Of a DNA stretch of 64,000 nt, positions 56,838 through 64,000 are shown piece after piece (the stretch's first letter is position 1; each line of letters starts with the position of its first letter). Under the pieces are notes generated by a model that did no database searches, was not told the DNA's origin, and saw only the letters and a list, made by a program, of their open reading frames with translations. Source of the stretch: Guadua angustifolia (taxonomy: Eukaryota; Streptophyta; Magnoliopsida; Poales; Poaceae); NCBI GenBank assembly GCA_036346375.1, contig CM070520.1, positions 16,937,791 through 17,001,790 on the forward strand, in the 5' to 3' direction. The position numbers and the translations under genes are program-made.

Positions 56838-58892
56838 AACTGATCGACAATCTCGAGTAATTTACAATCACAATTAAGTGTAGTAACTTGATTACCTTGT
56901 ACATTAATCACACCTTTAGGACCAAAAATCTTAATACTCTGGTAAGCGTGATGAATAACTACCATAAATTTTGTTAGTGAAGGTCTACCAAAAATGGCAT
57001 TATATGTTAATTCAAAATCAATAATTTCAAATGAAATCTATTTCGTTCTGAAATCATTAGCATCTCCAATGGTGACAGGTAATACAATCTATCCCATAAG
57101 ACTTACCAATGGACCAAGCACAATCCTATAAAATGGGTTGGTAACAGGTCTAATCTTAGAATGAGGAATTTACATTTCATTCAATGTATGAATAAAAAGT
57201 AAATCCAAAGAATTTCCCCCATCAATTAAAACTCTCCCTACTTTACAGTTACTAATTGTAGGAGAAACTACTAATGGAAGCTTCAGGGAATTGACATACC
57301 TTTTGGACAGTCTTGCTTGTTGAAGGTAACAGCAACATCCGACCATTTAGGGTACTCAGGCCTTCCAGTGCGAGTGTCAATATTATTGATCCCCCTCCAA
57401 GCAGTTTTGAATTGCCTTTTTGATGCGTATGCAGATGATCCTCTGAAAATGACGTTTGTCGGGGACTAAGGAATCTCTGACAGGTCAACGCGCAATCAAC
57501 AGGGTCCCTAGCTCGGGGCTGAGCAGCGTGGGACTTCGACCACGACCTAAGCCGCGCCAGTTCCGCACGACCTCGACCTTGGCTCGGAGGGGTGCGCTTA
57601 CTCGGCGGTTACCAAGACCGGGAATCTCGGAGTTAAGGCGAATGTGGGCGTCAGATCCGGGACGGTTGCAGCATGTCTTCAATGCACACCATGCACTACT
57701 CCGAGAATCTCTCCTGGCCGTTTCTGGCAACGGCTGGGAGGATATAAAGTCCCTTGTAGCAGAATGGCAAGGGACACAACATCAACACACGAGCAATAGG
57801 ACAATAGCCATAACCGGAGCGCTCAAGCTCAAGCTGTAACCACCTCTGTACTCTGGAATAGAGACTTCCTCCTCCTCAGAAGAAGACTGGAGTAGAGCTA
57901 TTACCCTCACGGGGGCTCGAACCAGTATAATTCGCTGTGTCTTGTCTGTTGTCATCTCACCCTGACCTACGTCTGAACCTCCGTTGAGCGTAGCTCTTTC
58001 TGGGTCCCTCATTCACACTAACCCCGTCTCCACATCTGCGGTTAGGCGATCCCGATCGTCGACAACGTTGATGTGATTGTCTAGTTTCTGATAACCCATG
58101 TCTTCATCACCATATACATCCTTACCACTTTGTTCTTCTGATAAGGTCGGCATAAGACTCTTGCTAGAGTATAAATCTTCCATGTGTCTCTGCAAGGTAT
58201 GGCAATTTTGCAGATCGTGTCTGGATGCTTTACGCAATGGACATCAGCAACCATTTCCACTGGTTGCACCAGGACTTTTGGACTGGTCATCCTGCCAATC
58301 CGTTTTCTTCTTCTAAGGGGCCTTACCTTTAGAGAATGCAAGTCATTCTGAAACATCTATGACCTCTCTTTGAACATTTTTTGGCTCTTTTTCTTATTCT
58401 TTCCCTTACGGTCTTCGGATTTAGAGGTCTTCTTGGACGTTTTGTCTTCTAACTCCTGCAGACCAAGTTGTGGCAATTTATGGCCCTTATCGACCATACA
58501 GTTCCATTCAATGGCCTCATGTGCATCCGAATACCAATCTTCCACATAGAATAATTTTGATATGGTAGAGAGTTTATGGATATTGAGGTCTTCTGTAAAA
58601 TTTATAGTGTACAGCCTGCTTAAATGCTTGAATTACAGAGTTCTTAGAAATATTTGGGATTGTATTACGAACTTCTACAAACCTCTTAATGCACTGATGT
58701 AAATTTTTGTCAGAAGTTTGACGAAGACGATGTAAGTCATATTCTACCAGGCTTGACATAGAAACTTTTAAAATTATTTAAAATTGTATGGCATAAGTTT
58801 TCTCAACTGAAAATAGAACCTTTCGGCTGATTAAACAACCAAGTTCTTACTGATCCTTTTAAAACAGTAGGGATGTAGTTGACCATTACCTT
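56838..58892 (-). pseudogene. Old AT-rich gypsy gag-protease fragment, split by solo LTR
   Basis: Read right to left: a gag core with VRTWLFNQ (58830), DLHRLRQTSDKNLHQCIKRF (58735) and EVRNTIPNISKNSVIQAF, a knuckle-like region SRHDLQNC (58225), then NHIN (58080). After the LTR insertion it continues IFRGSSAYAS (57440), and a retropepsin-like block, VGRVLIDGGNSLDLL (57220), ending near 56838. The order and phrases match Tat element 1 (RRIDVIFGSSSAY; VGRVMIDRDSSLNLL), but the base composition is far more AT-rich. Several stops occur. RT and later domains are absent. Confidence 0.8.
57457..58064 (+). mobile_element. Solo LTR (Tat type) with ACGTT duplication
   Basis: 608 bp from TGTCGGGGACTAAGG to GATCGTCGACA, flanked by perfect 5-bp duplications ACGTT (57452-57456 and 58065-58069). 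Related to the Tat LTRs at 21787, 31993 and 58893 (shared GTGCGCTTACTCGGCGG and end). No internal sequence remains, which implies LTR-LTR recombination after insertion. Confidence 0.93.
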
Positions 58893-59247
58893 CTAGGTCG
58901 TGCGGGACCGCGCGGCCCAAGTCGTGGTCGACACCCCCCGGTAGGGCTGGAAAAAAAGCTCGTTGAGCTGGCTCGGTGGCTCGTTTCAAAATTGCTCCGA
59001 TTACATTCATTTTTCTTTTAAAATAAAAATTAGTTGATTTGGAACAAGAAGCAACTTCGGCTCGGCTCGTTAGGCTCGGCTCGAAGTTGGGTCTCAAACA
59101 ATACAGGAGACTATAATTAATAAGAATAAATTAGTATCAAAGAAAGCTCGAAAAAAAGTTCATTTGGCTCGTTTTCCACCCCTACCCCCCGGGCTAGGGG
59201 CCCCGTTGACCGTGCTTTGTCGGCCGAGGATCTCCCAGTCCCTGTCA
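58893..59247 (-). repeat. Partial 3' LTR of Tat element 2
   Basis: On the minus strand it begins TGACAGGGACTGGGAG at 59247, preceded by the polypurine tract CCTCGGGGGCTAGT (59248-59263). It contains the MITE at 58942-59184. Only the first part is present (up to CGCACGACCTAG at 58893); the GATCGTCGACA end is missing. Confidence 0.75.
58942..59184. mobile_element. hAT-type MITE inside LTR
   Basis: 243 bp, ends TAGGGCTGGAAAA and TTTTCCACCCCTA, with a perfect 8-bp duplication CCCCCCGG (58934-58941 and 59185-59192). The interior repeats GGCTCG/CGAGCC phrases. Confidence 0.92.
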
Positions 59248-59673
59248 ACTAGCCCCCGAGGCTCAAGGTTGAGGAAGACACCTGGAACGACCTTGAGCCT
59301 CACGTCATAGCCGTAGGGGATAGACTTCCGAAGGCCCTGAACCTTTGGCCGAGGTCGAGCGGAGACCATCAAGAAAAATCTTCGGCTTTGAGTCACCTAG
59401 CACCCCTTGAACTTCACGAGGTTGGTACGGACATGATCGGTCAGAGGAAACGCCCGCAATGCCTCGGACCCGCTGCCCAATCCTTAATTGCGCCTGTCAA
59501 GTCACCGTGAGCACGCCTTTTGAGATGCCTTAGTCTTAAACCGGCACGACCCGGGTCTACAAACCCAAGCCTCCAACAACCTTCGAAGAATTCCTGATCT
59601 CCTCACACTCTTCGCCTCCTAGCCCTTCGCTCGCGCAATTCTCCCCTCCTCGACCAAGCATAAAACACCCATC

Positions 59674-62537
59674 ATGGCCAAGCTCAGGAGAAGCTCCATG
59701 TCGATGGCGAGGATGAAGGAGCTCGAGGGCCTGGGGTTGCTCGACCTGGCGACGTGGCGGTTGCTGGACGGCGAGACCGAGCCGCATCCCAGGGATGACG
59801 AGCTCGTCTACACCGAGCACTACGCGCTCTTCGGCCTGCAGATGCCGGAGAGCGACTTCATGGCGGCAGTCCTCGCTCAGTGTGAGATCGAGCTCATCAA
59901 CTTGGTGCCCAATTCCATCCTCCTTCTTTCAATCTTCTCCCACTTGTGCGAGGGGTTCCTCGGGATCCTCCCCACCCCCTCGCTTTTCTTTCGCTTCTTC
60001 AACATGTTCCGCTCCGGGAAGGACCCCGTGGTCGGATGCCTCTACTTCTGGCTGCGGACGGGGATCCCGTGGGCCTTCCCCAAAATCCAATCTTGGGACT
60101 CCCTCGGTCCGTGGACCGAGCGGTGGTTCTACCTGAAGAAGGGCGAGGACGGCGCGCTGACGTATGACAGAGCCCCTGTCATCGAGAAAAAGGAGACCCC
60201 GGAGGCGGACGACCTGGAGGTCGACGAGGAGGCCATTGCCACCATACACATCTACGTCACACGCGGCCTCACCGGGCAGGCGATCGCTACCGACTTCTTG
60301 CGGAACCGGGTGTTCCCTCTACGGAAGAGGGTACACCCGTTCTACGAGATCAGGGGGCGTGACGACTTGACCTGTGAGGGCACATGCGGTAGGTCTTCTT
60401 GCTCTGGGGCTTTGCCTGATCTCGACCTTCGGGCTTCCTTGACGGTTGATTTCCTTGCAGCGCCGAAAGAGTCCTGGGTCGCCGCTAGGATGAATGAAAT
60501 GTTCGGGAAAGGGGTGCACGACTACAGCACCAACGCCTCCGTCCCGAAAAACATACTGCGCCAGAAAGCCGAGGCAAGCCACTCCAGGCCAAGTCCCTTA
60601 GTTCGCCCCTCCCCCCTCGGAGCTTCCCTGACCTCTCGGTGTGCTCGCAGGACCACCAGAAGCTGTTCGAGACGGCAAGGAGGATGCTCCCGCTGCCCGG
60701 CGGGGGCAAGGGCAAGAAGGGGGAAAAGAAGCCACCTTCGAACAGAGCAGGCGACCGGGAGGCGAAGAGGCCCCACGTCGAGTGGGCTGACCGCACGACG
60801 GTAGGAATTCCCATGGTCGAGCCCCCGAGCTTATGCTCGCGTTTCTTCGTCTCCTGACGTGCCTTTCTTGCAGCAACAGATTGCGGCAGCCGCCGCTAGG
60901 ACCTCGAGTCCTCAAACGGCCCAAGGGTCCCAACTGCGGGGCCCTAGGACCACTACCGCAGGGGACTCAGAGCTACCACGAGCCCCTAGGTCCCAATCTG
61001 GGGGGACCCAAAAGCGGGGTGCCCCTTCAACCTCGGGGGGCCAAGGCCCTCGCCAGCCTCCTGCGAAACGAAGGCTGTCGACCCAGGTAGGCCTCCACCC
61101 TTTCATTTGCTCAACTCTCTTTACGCCTTTTAGCTTAGTAGCCGCTCTTAATCGCAGACCTTGAGCACCCGAGCTCAACACTTGCCCGTATTGACAATGG
61201 CTATTGTCCAGGGCGAGCCCGAGTTCGACGAGGAGGAAGAAGCCGACTACGTGCTGGCGCCCCACCAATCCTCGAGCCAGAGGCGCACTCCTCTGGGCAC
61301 CCAGAGCTGGGTCCCAACCGGTGAGTTTGACCAAGGAGTCAATGACCCGGACAAAGAAGAGGTCCTCCCCGCGACTAGCGAGGATTATACCACCGGCGAA
61401 GTGGATGCCGAAGATGGCGTTGACCCGCCTGAGGCCGCTGTAGAGGATGGCACCCGGAGCGCCACGGCCGTAGCCGTGGAGGCCCCCCAGGCCTCTCCCA
61501 CCGAGACTGCCTCGGGTGTTGAGGCCGTGGCGCCCCCGGCTGCCGAGGGTGCCCACCCTCCGGAAGGTAGCGCGGAGGATCCGGCCGAGGCCCCCATAGA
61601 GGTCAAGGCGAGCGATGCCCCGACCGCGGAGGACAGGGCCAATGTCATCGCCGGGCCCAAATCTGGTGGTGATCCGAGCCCTCCGGGAGGGTCGGCCTGT
61701 TGCGGAGTCACCTCCGGTGCAGCGCCCGAAGGTCTTTGCCCAAGCGTCCCAGCGGCGGTGGCAGACGACTCCGCCCCAGGGACGTCGGGAAGCGGAGCCG
61801 AGGGGTATACCCATGCACGCTTCGAGGGCCGGCTTAGCCAGGTACAGGGCCCCCTCATGCTCTTTGCTTGAAATACTAGCTCGAGCTTCTTCTTCTTTAT
61901 CCCCTTGACAAGGGTTGCGCTTACCTTTCAAGCATTGCAGGCAATCGGCAGCGTCTCCCAAGGACTGCAAGGTCTTCAGACGCATGCCGATGCGCTGAGG
62001 GTCTTCCTCGATGTGGTGGAGACGCGGAAGGTCGAGCGCTTCAAGCTCATCGAGACCCTGGGGGTCGAGCAGGAAGAGGCCGAGAAGAAGGAAGCCGCTC
62101 ACTCCAAGGAGCTTGACGACCTCCGCCAGGCGATGAAGGCGCAAGAAGCCACTCACGCGGCCGAGCTCCAGCAGGCCATCGCCACCGAGTGCGACCACGC
62201 ACTTAAGGCCGTGGACCAGGAGTGCGCGAGGTCGGCCAAGGCGCTCGAGGCCGAGCGGGCCAAAACGGAGGAGCTGGTGAAGGCCGCCGCGGATCAAGCA
62301 ACTTCCTCGGCGAAGGCATCCCCCGAGCTCGAGGCCAAAGTCCTGGAGCTCAAGGAGAAATTGGGTCGGGCCAGCAAGGCGGCGAAGAGTGCCGTGGCCC
62401 AACTTCATGACGAGCGGCGTCGTACCGCCGATGCCTCCACCGAAGCCCTCGGACTCCAAGGCAAGTTGTCGACCTTAAGGGCCAGGGTTGCCGAGCTCGA
62501 GCAGGAAAAGCTCGCCCGTGAGATGGCCGATCTGTAG
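59674..62537 (+). CDS. Antisense spliced gene of Tat element 2, intact 823-codon frame
   Basis: Predicted exons: 59674-60388, 60461-60573, 60651-60800, 60874-61086, 61158-61841, 61941-62537. They join in frame without a stop (2472 nt). Introns are 70-99 bp; all are GT-AG except intron 2, which is GC-AG (GAG|GCAAGC). Residues 1-240 match the 'putative gypsy type transposon' family (PF04195) with INLVPNSILLLSIFSHLCEG and GPWTERWFYLKKGE. A basic K/G-rich part (GKGKKGEKK) and a long acidic, proline/alanine-rich middle follow. The last 200 residues are a predicted coiled coil. Such genes lie antisense between integrase and 3' LTR in Tat elements; their role is unknown. The integrase on the other strand is broken, so survival of this frame is notable. 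Promoter: TACAAA at 59558 where element 1 has TATAAA. Confidence 0.75.
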
Positions 62538-63171
62538 ATAGGTTCCGGCCTGCTTTCCTGTAGAAAATATTTTGTGAGACAGAATGCCAATGGAGGAACT
62601 CGTGTCTTGGTTCATTTAATAGTTTCTTGATCAAAGGGACTTTTGTGCTTTGCTTCTTTTTGTTTTAACTCATGCACTTAGCTTTTCGTCGATAGTGTAC
62701 CCTCTGCCAGCCCCCGTTGGGTCCAAGATCGAGCAACACCGACCTTGGATGCAAAGTTAGGCACCTGCAAATAATCGCGACCTGTGAGACCGGAAAAAGG
62801 TCCACTAGGGGCACCATGACACAAACGTGCGAGGACAAACCCGAGCCTGAAAGTGTAATGGTCGGTTCTAGATCAAACATTCGAATCCCGACCACGACCC
62901 TGCGTACTGCCCGCTAGACTAAACTGTGGGGTTGTAGTTCGAGCCTTGGCGCAGGGGGAGCTGGACTGCGAAGAGATTCGTCTTATGATTAGCTCGACCA
63001 CTGGGGTGAATGTTAAGCCCACAACATTTAGGCCAAGAGCAGGTGTGCTTATACGCAGGGTCGGCTTTAAAGAGGTATCGATCTCAGAATCAGTGCAAAG
63101 TATGAAATTAAGAAAAGGGTGTAAAGACCAAGAATTGGAGAACAACTTCATTGAAATTGAAGGTAAAGGAA
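62538..63171. other. Spacer between antisense gene and integrase
   Basis: No gene seen; position-equivalent to 28149-28743 in element 1, though the sequence is more diverged. Confidence 0.5.
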
Positions 63172-64000
63172 TTACACATAGAATTTTCGAAGCTGATCTA
63201 TATTCCACGAGCTAGAGAGCTCTCTGCCATCGGGCATCGCTAGCCGGTAAGCCCCCGTGCGATCTGTTGAAACGACTCTATAGGGGCCCTCCCACCGCGG
63301 GGATAACTTGTTGGTATTGGACGAGCCCTGAATTCGTCTTAGGGCTAGGTCCCCAACAATGAGCTCCCTAGGTCGTACCGATCGAGACGCATGTCTGCGA
63401 AGAGCTTGCAGGTAGTGTGTGGATCGTAACAGTGCACGGCACCTCACTTCTTTTGCCAGGGTAAGGTCAAGGGACCGCTCTCGCTCAAGTCGACACAGTC
63501 GACCACTGTCGACCTCGGCGAACCCAACAGGACCTTTGGAGGCGGGACGGCTTCAGATCAATACAAACCGGAGGGTGTGGACCTGCTGTTCGGTGGATCG
63601 TGGTACGAATAGACCATAAGACAGTGGGAAGTTCGTCCACCCAGGTCTTGCCGTATCGTTCGAGCTCATCTGATACTCGTTTTTTGACGCCTTGAACAAT
63701 CTGTCCGTTGGCGCGTTCTGCAGCTCCGTTGCTTTGCGAGTGGGCCACCGAAGCATAGCATACTTTGGTGCTAAGGTCTTCGCAAAATTCCTGAAATAGT
63801 TCACTGGTAAACTGTGTACCATTATCAGTGATAATTTTGCATGGGACCCCGTACCTGGTGACCACGAACAAGCAGAAAAACCTGACGGCCGCTCGAGCCG
63901 TGATGGTCGAGACCGGTTCGGCTTCTATCCACTTGGTGAAGGTGTCAATCGCGATTTAACAGAACTTCTTACCCCGGCGCCTTGAGGAAAGGGCCGAGGA
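63172..64000 (-). pseudogene. Integrase of Tat element 2 (partial, broken)
   Basis: Minus strand: AIDTFTKWIEAEPV (63950), VTRYGVPCKIITDNGTQF (63860) and SNGAAERANGQIVQG (63720) retain the second Asp and the Glu of the DDE core. The C-terminus runs to LSPRWEGPYRVV and SSSWNIDQLRKFYV (63172). Lesions: a TAA near 63957 before IAIDTF and frame changes between 63600 and 63450. Unlike element 1 it still has CAG (Gln) after SELF and the RANGQIVQG stretch. Confidence 0.8.

Larger units (their letters stand above)
58893..64000 (-). mobile_element. Tat-lineage gypsy element 2 (runs off window)
   Basis: In minus orientation: integrase (64000-63172), spacer, antisense gene (on the plus strand), polypurine tract, partial 3' LTR. 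Sequence of integrase and antisense gene is close to Tat element 1, so both belong to one family. The rest of pol and the 5' LTR lie beyond 64000. Confidence 0.88.

Noticed and set aside
60912..62459. Longest open frame of the window, 515 codons on the minus strand
   Set aside because: It is the antisense shadow of the GC-rich exons of the plus-strand antisense gene, runs across that gene's introns and has no domain.

Overview
The window looks like nuclear DNA of a grass (Poaceae), from a transposon-dense intergenic region. I infer this from the repertoire: CACTA elements with 3-bp target duplications, an Osmar-type mariner element with TA duplications, Stowaway-like and hAT miniature elements, a Ty1/copia element, Tekay/Del-like long terminal repeats with a Met-tRNA primer site, and Tat-lineage Ty3/gypsy elements whose primer site contains GTGCCCACCGTGGGG and which carry an antisense gene. 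No bacterial, organellar or RNA gene was recognised. I cannot name the species.

Layout. 98-2988 is a complete non-autonomous CACTA element (GCT duplication). 4797-6080 is the first of three copies of a small segment that encodes a secreted cysteine-rich peptide. 6658-12733 is a decayed CACTA element whose second gene (coiled-coil plus ULP1-like protease) is read leftward. 12738-20969 is one very long LTR with its primer site, split by a 4.5-kb mariner element (13846-18356). 21787-32674 is Tat element 1 (+ strand; gag, pol, antisense gene, 3' LTR). 32675-36903 is a mosaic of CACTA end, LTR-like sequence and a miniature LTR element (TRIM). 36907-38435 is the second peptide-gene segment. 38570-43884 holds an inverted Tat LTR, a hAT miniature element, tandem repeats, a foldback and AT-rich LTR-like sequence. 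43885-51233 is a decayed copia element on the minus strand. 51234-54119 is a second Tekay-like LTR in inverted orientation. 54655-56272 is the third peptide-gene segment. 56838-58892 is an old AT-rich gypsy gag-protease fragment split by a solo LTR. 58893-64000 is Tat element 2 on the minus strand, running off the window.

Host-like genes. The only convincing host genes are three two-exon paralogues (5515-5947, 37905-38286, 55760-56145; 101, 99 and 87 residues). They share a signal peptide, an intron at the same codon, eight cysteines ending in CCC, a TATA box and a poly(A) signal. They appear to be intact members of one family spread through 50 kb by segmental duplication and separated by transposon insertions.

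Transposon genes. The most striking open frame is the antisense gene of Tat element 2: six exons splice into an uninterrupted 823-codon frame (PF04195-like N-terminus, acidic middle, coiled-coil C-terminus), although the integrase of the same element is broken. The mariner element also carries a leftward passenger frame that does not resemble a transposase. The copia element carries, in its leader, what looks like a captured plant promoter and first exon in antisense. All assignments come from reading the sequence; no database search was run.
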